Shown here piece by piece: positions 51,948 to 61,093 of a stretch of DNA of 64,000 nucleotides; the stretch's first letter is position 1; every line of letters begins with the position of its first letter. The stretch is taken from the NCBI RefSeq assembly GCF_021165935.1, contig NZ_CP088953.1, positions 2,899,501 through 2,963,500 of the forward strand, given 5' to 3'. Position numbers and translations under genes: made by a program. Below the pieces are notes generated by a model, which made no database searches, had not been told where the DNA came from, and was given only the letters and a program-made list of their open reading frames with translations. The DNA comes from Microbulbifer elongatus (GTDB lineage: Bacteria > Pseudomonadota > Gammaproteobacteria > Pseudomonadales > Cellvibrionaceae).

Positions 51948-54665
51948 ATGCTGCAGCCAGCATTTCCCGTACTCGATATTCTCGCGCAACTCCCCCCGGG
52001 AGGCCTGCTACTGACACCCAACAATCGCCTGCGCAATCGCTGCCAGCAGGCGTACGCCAGCGAACAACCGGTATCCGCGAGTTGGGCGCCGCCTCCAGTG
52101 GCGTCACTGCAGGGCTGGCTGGACACACTGTGGTTCCGGTTACAACAGCTGGGCTGGCAGCCGGCATTGCGGCAGGTGCTGAATCGTGAGCAACGCCAAC
52201 TGCTGTGGCAACGCGCGTTTGATGAAGCGCTGGAAAGAGCGTTGCTTAACAGCCTGCAACTGTGCCGCGACGCAGATGGCGCCCTCGCCCAGTTGCTGCA
52301 ATGGCAGTTGGTAGACAACCTGGAGCAGCTCGACAGCGCCATCCAGCCCCTGCTGGAGCAGTTTGCCCTGTCATTGAGTGCGGAGGCGTTTCCACTGTTC
52401 CGTATGATCCGTGCCTTCGCCGATCAGCTGCGCCAGCACAATGCCATTACGCCGGATCAGCGGGACCTGTGTATTCTGCACGCCTTCGATAGCGGCGTGC
52501 TGCCTTCGTTACCGCGCATTGATACGGCCGGATTCGTACAGATTTCCCCGCTGCATAAAGCGATCATCGAGAAAGCCAGCGGGGATCTGGTGGACCACCC
52601 GGCCGCCAGACGCGCCGCTGTCGTAACCCGCGCTGCCTGTAGCAATCTGGAAGAAGAGCTGTATCAGGCGGCGCGCTGGGCGGCACAGAAACTCGAAGAG
52701 AGCAATACAAGCAACCGGCGTGCCAGTGTGGGTATTGTGGTCAACAACCTCGGCCAGTGCAGAGCCCAGGTGGAGACCATTTTTTCCCGGGTACTGGAAC
52801 CCCAGTTTCTTGACCCCGCACAACCGCGCTACACCCTGCCATTCAACTTTTCCGCCGGCACCCCCCTGGCACAGACACCGGTGGGGGCCGCCGCTTTGCA
52901 GTTGCTCGAGCTGCTTGCGGACGAATGGGATTACTCCCAACTGAGGAATATTCTGTTCAGCCCCTTTTGGGGAGATGAGGAATCCCTGTGGTTGCGCAGT
53001 GCGCTATTCCGCCGCTTGCGCAAACTGGAACTACGTCAAGTCACTGGCGACACCCTGCGCTACTGGGCCGAGCGAATCACCGAAGAGTTGAAATTCGACA
53101 GCGCCTCGCTGCCGCGACAACTTGAGCAGATCGGCGATCGTCAGCGCCGCTGGCAGCGGGCACCGGCAGAAGTCTGGGCCGCCCGCTTTTCCGAGATTCT
53201 CACCCTGCTGGGTTGGCCGGGACAGCGCAACCCGGACAGTCAGGAATATCAGCAACTGATGCACTGGGAGAGCGCGCTGGAGCATTTCGCCACGCTTTCC
53301 GCCTTTGCCGGTACCCTGACGGTCACTGAGGCGTTGCAACAGTTGCGGCAGATCGCCAGTCGCACGCCCTTTCAGGCAGAGACCCGCGATGGTCCCTTGC
53401 AGATTCTCGGCGTCCTCGAAGCCGGCGGCCTGGCCTTCGATCACCTGCGTCTCGTTGGATTCGGCCAGCAGCAATGGCCCACCGCACCGGCGCCAAATCC
53501 GCTGCTTCCGATCCAGTGGCAAAAACACTGGAAAATGCCCCGCGCCAGTGCCGAGCGCGAGCTGGAGCTCGCCCGCGAGTTGACCGACGACCTGCTGAAT
53601 GCCAGTGGCGATATCGTGGTCAGCTATGCCTGCGAGGAAGATGGCGTCCACCAGGGATTGAGCAACCTGTTCGGCGATCCCGCAGAAGCCGAAACCTTCG
53701 CCTGTGACGGGCTGACCGAGTACAACCAGCAACTTGCCGACGCGGTCACCCTGGAACAGGTCCCTGACACCCGCCTGCCACCGTTACTGCCAGCAGAGTG
53801 CGAGCACGTACGCGGGGGTGCCTCCGTTTTGAAGGCCCAGGCACTCTGCCCACTCAACGCGCAATTGCGTTACCGCCTGGGCGCCAGCGATTTTATGGCC
53901 CCCAGTATCGGCCTCGGTCCCGCCGAGCGCGGCAACCTGGTGCACCAGGTACTGGCCGAGTTCTGGCAGACCTGCGGCGACTCCGTACAGCTGAAAGCAC
54001 TGGACGAAGGCGCGCGCAAGCAACAAATCGAAACCGCCATCGACAACGGTCTGCGGGATATGCGCAAAAAACACGGGCATCTGCCCAGCGGATTCTGGGC
54101 CATGGAGCAACAGCGCCTGTTGCGATTAATGGACCAGTGGCTCGAACTGGAAAGCGAGCGCCCCGCGTTTCATGTGGAAAAAATCGAGTGGGATCAGCAG
54201 GTCTCCATCGGCGGCTTGCAGTTCAACCTCCGCCTCGACCGCCTCGATCAGCTTGCCGGCGGTGCGCAGTTGGTCATCGACTACAAAACCGGAACGCCAA
54301 GTATCAACGAATGGCTGCAGGAACGCATTCGCGAACCTCAGTTACCCCTGTACGCCCTGTTCCAGCCCAAAGCCCAGGCCATCGCTTTTGGCCAGGTGCG
54401 CGCCAGCGACTGTAAATGGAGCGGCTGCGGTGAGCTGGAACAGCCCATCAAGGGCATCAAGCCGGTAGCCGATACCCAGAAAGACGCGCCCTACACCACC
54501 TGGCAGGATCTCAGCGACTACTGGCGGCAGGGCCTGGAAATGCTTGTGGGCGAATACCGCAACGGTGTCGCCACATTGCAATTCGACCGCCCACAGGACA
54601 ACACCAATCAGAGTGAACTCTGGCCATTGAATCGCTGGCCGGAGCGGGAGCAGGCAGCACAATGA
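51948..54665 (+). CDS. AddB-like PD-(D/E)XK nuclease / inactive-helicase subunit
   Basis: 905 aa from the ATG at 51948 (a TTG at 51915 would add eleven residues). The N-terminus LLLTPNNRLRNRCQQAYASE replaces a normal Walker A, as in helicase-like AddB. The nuclease domain has ERGNLVHQVLAEFW (about 662), DRLDQLAGGAQLVIDYKTGT (about 764-783) with the D...D-Y-K catalytic set. Cysteines near the nuclease (ALCPL, SDCKWSGC) do not form the C-x2-C-x5-C iron-sulphur cluster of Bacillus AddB. It overlaps the UvrD-type partner by four bases. Probably a double-strand-break-processing complex of the type found in beta/gammaproteobacteria. Confidence 0.85.
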   Translation: MLQPAFPVLDILAQLPPGGLLLTPNNRLRNRCQQAYASEQPVSASWAPPPVASLQGWLDTLWFRLQQLGWQPALRQVLNREQRQLLWQRAFDEALERALLNSLQLCRDADGALAQLLQWQLVDNLEQLDSAIQPLLEQFALSLSAEAFPLFRMIRAFADQLRQHNAITPDQRDLCILHAFDSGVLPSLPRIDTAGFVQISPLHKAIIEKASGDLVDHPAARRAAVVTRAACSNLEEELYQAARWAAQKLEESNTSNRRASVGIVVNNLGQCRAQVETIFSRVLEPQFLDPAQPRYTLPFNFSAGTPLAQTPVGAAALQLLELLADEWDYSQLRNILFSPFWGDEESLWLRSALFRRLRKLELRQVTGDTLRYWAERITEELKFDSASLPRQLEQIGDRQRRWQRAPAEVWAARFSEILTLLGWPGQRNPDSQEYQQLMHWESALEHFATLSAFAGTLTVTEALQQLRQIASRTPFQAETRDGPLQILGVLEAGGLAFDHLRLVGFGQQQWPTAPAPNPLLPIQWQKHWKMPRASAERELELARELTDDLLNASGDIVVSYACEEDGVHQGLSNLFGDPAEAETFACDGLTEYNQQLADAVTLEQVPDTRLPPLLPAECEHVRGGASVLKAQALCPLNAQLRYRLGASDFMAPSIGLGPAERGNLVHQVLAEFWQTCGDSVQLKALDEGARKQQIETAIDNGLRDMRKKHGHLPSGFWAMEQQRLLRLMDQWLELESERPAFHVEKIEWDQQVSIGGLQFNLRLDRLDQLAGGAQLVIDYKTGTPSINEWLQERIREPQLPLYALFQPKAQAIAFGQVRASDCKWSGCGELEQPIKGIKPVADTQKDAPYTTWQDLSDYWRQGLEMLVGEYRNGVATLQFDRPQDNTNQSELWPLNRWPEREQAAQ

Positions 54666-57600
54666 ACGAAGTCGTATCCAACCAGGCGCCCTCCCAGCCC
54701 ATCGATGCCGAGGCCCGCACCCGCGCATTGGACATAACCCGCAGTTTTGCGGTTTCCGCGCCGGCCGGTTCCGGCAAGACTGGCCTGCTTACCCAGCGTG
54801 TTCTGAAGCTACTGGCCAGTTGCCAGCAGCCCGAAGAGGTCCTCGCCATTACGTTTACCCGCAAGGCCGCCGGGGAAATGCGCGAGCGTTTGATCGAGGC
54901 ACTGCAGAAAGCCCGCGATACCGAACACCCCGACAACCCCCACGATGCCATCACCTGGGATCTGGCCAGCGCACTGCTAGCGCGGGATCGCGAGTTGAAC
55001 TGGCAACTTTTGCAGATGCCTCAGCGTTTGCGGATCCAGACCATCGATGGCCTGTGCCGCAGCCTGGCCAGCCAATTGCCCATTGAAAGTGGCCTAGGTG
55101 CACCGGGTGAACCCCTGGAACAGACTCAGGTCGCGTTTGAGATGGCGGTGGTGAACCTGCTCAAATCTCTGGATGGCGACGAGGCAGATACCGCACTGCA
55201 ACAACTGCTGCTGCATCTGGACAACGATCTGGGCCAGCTCAATAAACTGCTACAGATCCTGCTGGAAAAACGCGACCAGTGGCTTGGCCCGCTCCTGGGC
55301 GTGGGGCACGAAGGGACGCAGGATTATTTTCACTTTGTTATCGACGAGCTGGTGTCAGACCGGTTGACCCAACTGTCCCAGTGCCTGGCTGTTTATCAGG
55401 GCGAGGTGCTGGAGCTCGCGGACTTTGCCGGCAGCTACCTGCGCGATCATTCCGTCGCCCACCCACTCGCTGCCTGCGCGGGCATTGTCGCGTTACCCGG
55501 CAGTGACGCCAGCGCCCTGCCCCACTGGCTGGCACTGATCAATATGCTGGTGACGGACAAGAATGGGCCGCGCAAGCGCGTCGACAAACGCCACGGTTTC
55601 CCCACCGAAAAAGAAGTGCCCGGTGCCGACGCGTATAAAAGCCGGCTCTATGCACTGTCTGCGGAATTGAGCGAAAACGCTCGTGTAACCGAAGCCTTCA
55701 ATGAAGCCCGCAACCTCCCCACCGGTCTGCAGGAGAGTCAGTGGGAACTACTTCAGGCATTGGCCCAGGTACTGCCGCGCCTCGTTGCTCAATTAAAACT
55801 GGTCTTCCAGCAACTTGGAGCGACGGATTACACCGAAGTCGCCCAGGCGGCACTACTAGCGCTCGGCAACAGCGATGAGCCTACGGACCTGGCACTGAAG
55901 CTCGACCTGCAGACACAGCATATTCTGGTGGACGAATTTCAGGATACATCGCAGATGCAGCTGCAGCTGCTGGAAAAGCTGACCGCCGGCTGGGAGCCCG
56001 GCGATGGACGCACACTCTTTATCGTTGGTGACGGCATGCAGTCCTGTTATGGGTTCCGCAACGCCAACGTGGGTATTTTCCTCGGTGCCCGCGCCCAGGG
56101 TATTGGCCACGAAAATAACCGACTGCCCCTGGAAGCCCTGGATCTGCAGGTAAACTTCCGCTCGGAAGGCGCCGTGGTGGATTGGGTCAACAATACCTTC
56201 GAACAGGCATTCCCGGCGGAAGACAATATCAGCCGTGGTGCCGTGCGCTATCTGCACTCACACGCCTTCAAGCGCACCAAATGGCCCGCGCCTGCGGTCA
56301 ACTTCTACGGTTGTGTCAATGACGAAACCCGGGACCTGGAAGCCGAGCAGGCGGTAAAACTGGTGCAGCAGTTGCGCGAACAGGACCCTGATAGCCGCAT
56401 CGCGATCCTCGTGCGCAAAAAGAAACACCTAGGCCGGGTACTGCCCGCACTGAGTGCTGCCGGCATTACTTTCCAGGCGCCGGACCTGGCACCGCTGGCC
56501 AGTAAAATGGTGGTGCTGGACCTGTTGAGCCTGACCCGTGCGCTACTCGACCCGAGCGACCGAATTGCGTGGCTCTCCGTTTTCCGTGCCCCCTGGTGCG
56601 GTCTGCAGTTGCCAGACCTATACACCCTCGCCAGCTATAACCTTGCCAACCCGGGCAATCAGATCGATGGTGAACCTGAAGCCCGCGCGCCTACGGACAG
56701 CTCTGCGCGCCCGCTGCTCCTCGCACTGCAGGAAATCGACGAGATTCCGCTGCTGAGTGACGACGCCCGCGAGCGGCTGCATCGCTGCGCCAACACGTTG
56801 CTGCGTTCCTGGCAACACCGTGGCCGTAAACCCCTGCGCACCTGGATTGAAGGCCTGTGGCTGGCCCTCGGTGGCCCCGCAACCGTCGCCCATAAGACGG
56901 ACCTGGAAAACGTGCAGGACTTTTTCCAGCTACTCGAAAAATACGATACCGGCAGCGCGATTGCCGACTGGACCCAGTTCTACAACGCACTGGAAAAATT
57001 ATTCGCCCGCCCGGGCCAGGATGCCCGTGTGCAGGTGATGACCATTCACAAATCCAAGGGGCTGGAGTTTGAACACGTTCTGATCCCCGGACTCGATCAA
57101 GGTGGCAAGCCCGGCGGTGACCAGTTGCTACGCTGGGCAGAATGGCTCAACAGCAACGGCGAAAACCGATTTATGCTCGCGCCGAAAAGTGCCCGGGGCG
57201 ACAAGGATCCGCTGTTTGACTATTTGCGCCACGACAACAGCGAACGAGAACGGCTCGAAGGCACCCGGCTACTGTACGTCGGCTGCACCCGTGCTATTCG
57301 GTCCTTGCATCTCCTTGCCTGTGTGAAACGCGACGAAAAGAAAGGCACCCTCAAGCCCCCCGGCGCCGCCGCACTGCTGGCCTGTATCTGGCCCTCCATT
57401 CCGAAGGAGGAGACCAGTGACTGGTGTCACTGGCAGGAAGCGCCAGAACAGGAACATGGGCCATCGCGCGCACGCAAGGACTACGATTACCTGCTGCGCC
57501 TGCCCCAATCCTGGGAAGTCCCCGCTGCGCCCAGGCGGGAATGGCTGTCTCAGTACCGCACACCGGATTACCAACCGGCGGAAACCAGCGAACCGAACCT

Positions 57601-58159
57601 GCCGGACATGGGTCTGGTGACATTACGCTGGTTCCGTCACGCCGGCACCGTGGCCCATGAAACCCTGGCGACGCTGACCGAAAACCCGGCGATGCAAACG
57701 CAATCACCAGCGGAGCTGAGCGAACAACTGCGCCCCCTCTGGCAGATTCGGCTGGCGCAAGCCGGGCTGAGTGGCAGCAACCTGGAAAAAGCCCAGGACA
57801 AAGTGGAACAGGCGGTACTCAACACTCTGAACTGTGAAACTGGACGCTGGCTGCTGGATGCCAGTCATACGGCCTCTGCGGCGGAACTGGAGTTACACAG
57901 TGGTGGCCGCCAGTTGCGGAGGAACATCATCGATAGAACCTTTATCGACGAGACCAGCACCCGCTGGATTGTCGATTACAAAACCGCAGAACCGGTTGCC
58001 GGAGAAGCGGAAGACGCGTTTATCAAGGACCAATTGGAGAAGTACCGGGGGCAACTGGAAAACTACCGCCGCCTGTTTTATCAACGTGGGGAAAGGTCTA
58101 TCCGATGCGCCCTGTACTTCCCGCTGCTACAGCGGCTAGTGGAGCTTCCATCTGAATAA
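54662..58159 (+). CDS. AddA-like UvrD/REP helicase-exonuclease subunit
   Basis: 1165 aa. Walker A VSAPAGSGKTGLLTQRV near residue 32, motif Ia AITFTRKAAGEMRERL, motif II HILVDEFQDTSQMQ near 420, motif III GDGMQSCYGFRNANVG and motif V/VI VMTIHKSKGLEFEHV and RLLYVGCTRAIRSLHL. The last 100 residues carry a nuclease-type RTFIDETSTRWIVDYKTAEP. Active superfamily 1 helicase and second nuclease of the AddAB-like complex. Start codon overlaps its partner as ATGA. Confidence 0.92.
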   Translation: MNEVVSNQAPSQPIDAEARTRALDITRSFAVSAPAGSGKTGLLTQRVLKLLASCQQPEEVLAITFTRKAAGEMRERLIEALQKARDTEHPDNPHDAITWDLASALLARDRELNWQLLQMPQRLRIQTIDGLCRSLASQLPIESGLGAPGEPLEQTQVAFEMAVVNLLKSLDGDEADTALQQLLLHLDNDLGQLNKLLQILLEKRDQWLGPLLGVGHEGTQDYFHFVIDELVSDRLTQLSQCLAVYQGEVLELADFAGSYLRDHSVAHPLAACAGIVALPGSDASALPHWLALINMLVTDKNGPRKRVDKRHGFPTEKEVPGADAYKSRLYALSAELSENARVTEAFNEARNLPTGLQESQWELLQALAQVLPRLVAQLKLVFQQLGATDYTEVAQAALLALGNSDEPTDLALKLDLQTQHILVDEFQDTSQMQLQLLEKLTAGWEPGDGRTLFIVGDGMQSCYGFRNANVGIFLGARAQGIGHENNRLPLEALDLQVNFRSEGAVVDWVNNTFEQAFPAEDNISRGAVRYLHSHAFKRTKWPAPAVNFYGCVNDETRDLEAEQAVKLVQQLREQDPDSRIAILVRKKKHLGRVLPALSAAGITFQAPDLAPLASKMVVLDLLSLTRALLDPSDRIAWLSVFRAPWCGLQLPDLYTLASYNLANPGNQIDGEPEARAPTDSSARPLLLALQEIDEIPLLSDDARERLHRCANTLLRSWQHRGRKPLRTWIEGLWLALGGPATVAHKTDLENVQDFFQLLEKYDTGSAIADWTQFYNALEKLFARPGQDARVQVMTIHKSKGLEFEHVLIPGLDQGGKPGGDQLLRWAEWLNSNGENRFMLAPKSARGDKDPLFDYLRHDNSERERLEGTRLLYVGCTRAIRSLHLLACVKRDEKKGTLKPPGAAALLACIWPSIPKEETSDWCHWQEAPEQEHGPSRARKDYDYLLRLPQSWEVPAAPRREWLSQYRTPDYQPAETSEPNLPDMGLVTLRWFRHAGTVAHETLATLTENPAMQTQSPAELSEQLRPLWQIRLAQAGLSGSNLEKAQDKVEQAVLNTLNCETGRWLLDASHTASAAELELHSGGRQLRRNIIDRTFIDETSTRWIVDYKTAEPVAGEAEDAFIKDQLEKYRGQLENYRRLFYQRGERSIRCALYFPLLQRLVELPSE

Positions 58160-58396
58160 CGAAGGAACGGGTGTCCTACCAGGTGGGTAAATTTGTGTTT
58201 AGGCAGGAATTTCATCCCTTTACTAAGCGCTTGGCTATGATGAGATTTGCGCCCTTACGCAAAAGCCGTGACGCCTAAAACTGTTTCAAATGAAACCCTA
58301 GCCCTGCCCCCTGCCACTAGGTAGCATAACTGCCCCGCAGCGCACGCCCTGCGGGCACGGACGCGTAAAAAATTATCGAAAAGTAGTGAATTAGCC

Positions 58397-59470
58397 ATGA
58401 CCACGCAGCAGTTCGACGACCTGAACGTCGTCTCCCAGGACATCCTGATTACCCCGGAAGCGCTGAAATCGGAACTGCCCGTCAGCGAAGCTGCCGAAGC
58501 CTCGGTAGCCGCCGGCCGCGCCGCAGTGCGCGATATTCTGGACCGCAAAGACCACCGCCTGATGGTTGTGATCGGCCCCTGTTCCGTTCACGACGTGGAT
58601 GCGGCCATCGATTATGCCAAGCGCCTCAAGGCGCTGGCGGACAAGGTTTCTGACACCTTGCTGATCGTCATGCGTGTGTATTTTGAAAAGCCCCGCACCA
58701 CCGTGGGCTGGAAGGGCCTGATCAATGACCCGCACTTGGACGACTCCTTCAAGATCGAAGACGGCCTGCACATCGGCCGCAAACTGCTGCTGGATATCGC
58801 CGAGCTGGGTCTGCCCACCTCCACCGAGGCGCTGGACCCCATTTCCCCGCAATACCTGCAGGACCTGATTTCCTGGTCTGCCATCGGTGCCCGCACCACC
58901 GAGTCCCAGACCCACCGTGAAATGGCCAGCGGCCTCTCCTCGGCTGTGGGCTTTAAGAATGGCACCGACGGCAGCCTGGAAGTGGCCATCAACGCCCTCC
59001 AGTCCACCGCCAACCCGCACCGTTTCCTGGGAATCAACAAGGAAGGCCAGGTCGCCATCATCCACACCGCCGGTAACAGATACGGCCACGTGGTACTGCG
59101 CGGTGGCAACGACAAGCCAAACTACGACTCCGTCAGTGTTGCCATGTGCGAGAAAGAACTGGAAGCCGCCGGCTTGGTACCCAACATCATGGTCGACTGC
59201 AGCCACGCCAACTCCAATAAAAACCATGAACTGCAGCCGCTGGTGGTCGACAATGTGACCCATCAGATTCTGGACGGCAACAAGTCCATTATCGGCATCA
59301 TGGTGGAAAGCAACCTGAAAGCCGGCAACCAGAAGATCAATAAGGACCGCAGTAAAATGGAGTACGGTGTTTCAGTCACCGACAAGTGCATCGACTGGGA
59401 AACGACCGAATCCCTGCTGCTGAGCATGGCGGAACAGCTGCGTAATCCACTGAAGGAACGCGTGGGGTAG
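58397..59470 (+). CDS. aroG: 3-deoxy-7-phosphoheptulonate synthase (class I DAHP synthase)
   Basis: 357 aa. MVVIGPCSVHDVDAAIDYAK contains the conserved metal cysteine; MRVYFEKPRTTVGWKGLIND, WSAIGARTTESQTHREMASG and VDCSHANSNK complete the AroF/G/H signature. It condenses PEP and erythrose-4-phosphate, the first shikimate step. Which aromatic amino acid feeds back cannot be decided by eye, so the symbol is provisional. The 237-bp upstream region shows no clear Trp/Phe/Tyr leader peptide. Its downstream terminator is split by IS copy 2. Confidence 0.94.
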   Translation: MTTQQFDDLNVVSQDILITPEALKSELPVSEAAEASVAAGRAAVRDILDRKDHRLMVVIGPCSVHDVDAAIDYAKRLKALADKVSDTLLIVMRVYFEKPRTTVGWKGLINDPHLDDSFKIEDGLHIGRKLLLDIAELGLPTSTEALDPISPQYLQDLISWSAIGARTTESQTHREMASGLSSAVGFKNGTDGSLEVAINALQSTANPHRFLGINKEGQVAIIHTAGNRYGHVVLRGGNDKPNYDSVSVAMCEKELEAAGLVPNIMVDCSHANSNKNHELQPLVVDNVTHQILDGNKSIIGIMVESNLKAGNQKINKDRSKMEYGVSVTDKCIDWETTESLLLSMAEQLRNPLKERVG

Positions 59471-59508
59471 AACCCGGCATAAACCGAGATTCCCTTTCCA
59501 TAAAAGGT

Positions 59509-59519
59509 CGGCATTGCCG
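59509..59519. repeat. Left 11-bp target-site duplication of IS copy 2, half of a split terminator
   Basis: CGGCATTGCCG, a near-palindrome preceded by AAAAGGT, duplicated at 60942-60952. The ancestor would read AAAAGGT-CGGCATTGCCG-GCCTTTTTT, a terminator after aroG with one G-U pair. Confidence 0.88.
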
Positions 59520-59528
59520 TAATGCTGT

Positions 59529-60860
59529 TCACTTAAGCGGAGCAGCACGACGATTCACCGGATAGCGGGTTTTGCTGATCTTTACCGTCCTCGGCCTAGA
59601 AGGCCGAGGACGGTCCTCTAAAAACAGGTTCCCAATCCCCGCCCTAAGCTCCGATAAGCGCGCTCCAGTCCTTGATAATGGCTGAGCCGCGGCCATGACA
59701 ATCAGCTGCGCAGCAATATACTGGCATGCGAACTTAAAGCGTATCCTGGCTGGGTTTCCCCCGTGAGCGACCGCTGCCTGGCTTGCCTCTCGACGTATCA
59801 CGTTGTACGCCAACAGTAGCCCCCACACTTCCTGATAAACCAGTTCCACGGTCTTGCTACGTAGGGTGACGGCGTTGTGCTGCATGGAACTTTTGATGTC
59901 ACGGAAGCCGATTTCGATTTCCCAGCGCTCTTGGTAGAGCTTCGCGACGGCTTTAGTGCCATAAGTATCTGCCGGTAGCGAGGTAAATACCGTTTTGTTT
60001 TTGCCATTATGCTTGTAGCTCACTGCTCGAACTTCCCAGTACTCGGGAAGGGCCGGATTGCGCTTCCGAGCCTGGGGGGAGACCTTCATTCGCAGTAGTC
60101 GATCATTTTTGTTGTAGACCTCCACTGTCTCACTGACCAGGCCTTTGCGCTCGGGGATCAGCCAGTGGCGTTGCGTGTTCTGATCCGCCCACCGCAGCAA
60201 AAGGTCTGCACTCCAAAAACCCTTATCAAACAGGGTTACGGAGGCTTCCGGCACCTGATTCATAAACTCATCGGCCAGGCGTATTTCGCTGCGTCGGTAA
60301 GGGCTTAGCTCTGCATTCAGAAGTACATGTGAACGTACGTTCATTAGAGCAACCAGGCGCATAAGAGGGTACGGAGTTTGCCGGTTTGTGCTCGTGTTAC
60401 CGGAGCCAAAATGATCTCGCAGCTCAGGAGTATCTTGAGTGCGCAACAGCGCGCCATCGACAGCGAGAACTTGCAATCCTCGCCATTCATCTTCGGGGTA
60501 ACGCTCATGTCCCCAGTGCGCCCCGGTACGTTGAAATAGCCACTGAACGGGGTTAGCACCAAGACGCTGTCGCGCCTTTGATACCCCGCTTGGCGCCAAC
60601 AGGCTATCGTTCGCGAGCCCCTGAGCACAGATATTGAGCCTGCGGGCAACTTCTGAGACCGGTTCATTCCTGAACAGGGCCATGCCCAGCACGAGCCAGA
60701 GTACCTGATCGGCGGGAAGTCGACGGCGGCGAATAGTGGCTTGCGAGGATAACTGCAGAGCGGAATCCACCCATTCAACGGGAATGTTCTGGGTGAAGGT
60801 ACTCAGGTCACAGAAGGACTGGAGGGCATCAATATCGAAGAGAGACTGCTGAAGAGACAC
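59529..60860 (-). CDS. IS4-family DDE transposase (copy 2)
   Basis: 443 aa with the same catalytic Asp residues and Y-(2)-R-(3)-E-(6)-K motif as copy 1. GTG start at 60860 after the same U7-ended hairpin. Ala replaces Val in RTGAHWGH and Val replaces Leu in NKTVFTS compared with copy 1. Intact. Confidence 0.95.
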   Translation of the reverse strand: MSLQQSLFDIDALQSFCDLSTFTQNIPVEWVDSALQLSSQATIRRRRLPADQVLWLVLGMALFRNEPVSEVARRLNICAQGLANDSLLAPSGVSKARQRLGANPVQWLFQRTGAHWGHERYPEDEWRGLQVLAVDGALLRTQDTPELRDHFGSGNTSTNRQTPYPLMRLVALMNVRSHVLLNAELSPYRRSEIRLADEFMNQVPEASVTLFDKGFWSADLLLRWADQNTQRHWLIPERKGLVSETVEVYNKNDRLLRMKVSPQARKRNPALPEYWEVRAVSYKHNGKNKTVFTSLPADTYGTKAVAKLYQERWEIEIGFRDIKSSMQHNAVTLRSKTVELVYQEVWGLLLAYNVIRREASQAAVAHGGNPARIRFKFACQYIAAQLIVMAAAQPLSRTGARLSELRAGIGNLFLEDRPRPSRPRTVKISKTRYPVNRRAAPLK

Positions 60861-60897
60861 AAAAAAATCCGGTTTCCTGATCTGGAAACCGGATTTT
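60861..60897 (-). terminator. Terminator-like hairpin guarding the transposase start (copy 2)
   Basis: Identical 14-bp stem (60864-60877 with 60884-60897) and U7 tract as in copy 1. Confidence 0.7.
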
Positions 60898-60941
60898 CCG
60901 GGGCCCCACCTTAGGCTGCAATGCTTAAGTGAACAGCATTA

Positions 60942-60952
60942 CGGCATTGCCG
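60942..60952. repeat. Right 11-bp target-site duplication of IS copy 2
   Basis: CGGCATTGCCG followed by GCC and T6. Direct copy of 59509-59519. Confidence 0.88.
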
Positions 60953-61093
60953 GCCTTTTTTGTGTATAAACATAAGAGCCCCTGGGCTCTGGCTCCGCTT
61001 GCCCCCAACACAAAATCATTTTTACTGTCGAATTTGAGAAGCTAAATAGATGCCAATCAGCCTGCGTACAATGTCGGAGGTACTCGATTTCTA

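Larger units (their letters stand above)
59520..60941 (-). mobile_element. IS4-family insertion sequence, copy 2 (1422 bp)
   Basis: Same 19-bp terminal inverted repeats, length, orientation and gene as copy 1 at 4196-5617, and about four differences over 1422 bp. The 11-bp direct repeats again are a terminator core, here the one downstream of aroG. Confidence 0.95.

Noticed and set aside
58160..58396. Leader-peptide attenuator upstream of DAHP synthase
   Set aside because: No short frame with runs of Trp, Phe or Tyr codons was seen; only a modest GC hairpin near 58331-58357 lies in the region.
4196..60941. A 57-kb composite transposon bounded by the two IS copies
   Set aside because: Each copy has its own distinct target duplication and the DNA between them is mostly conserved core genes. 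They are independent insertions.
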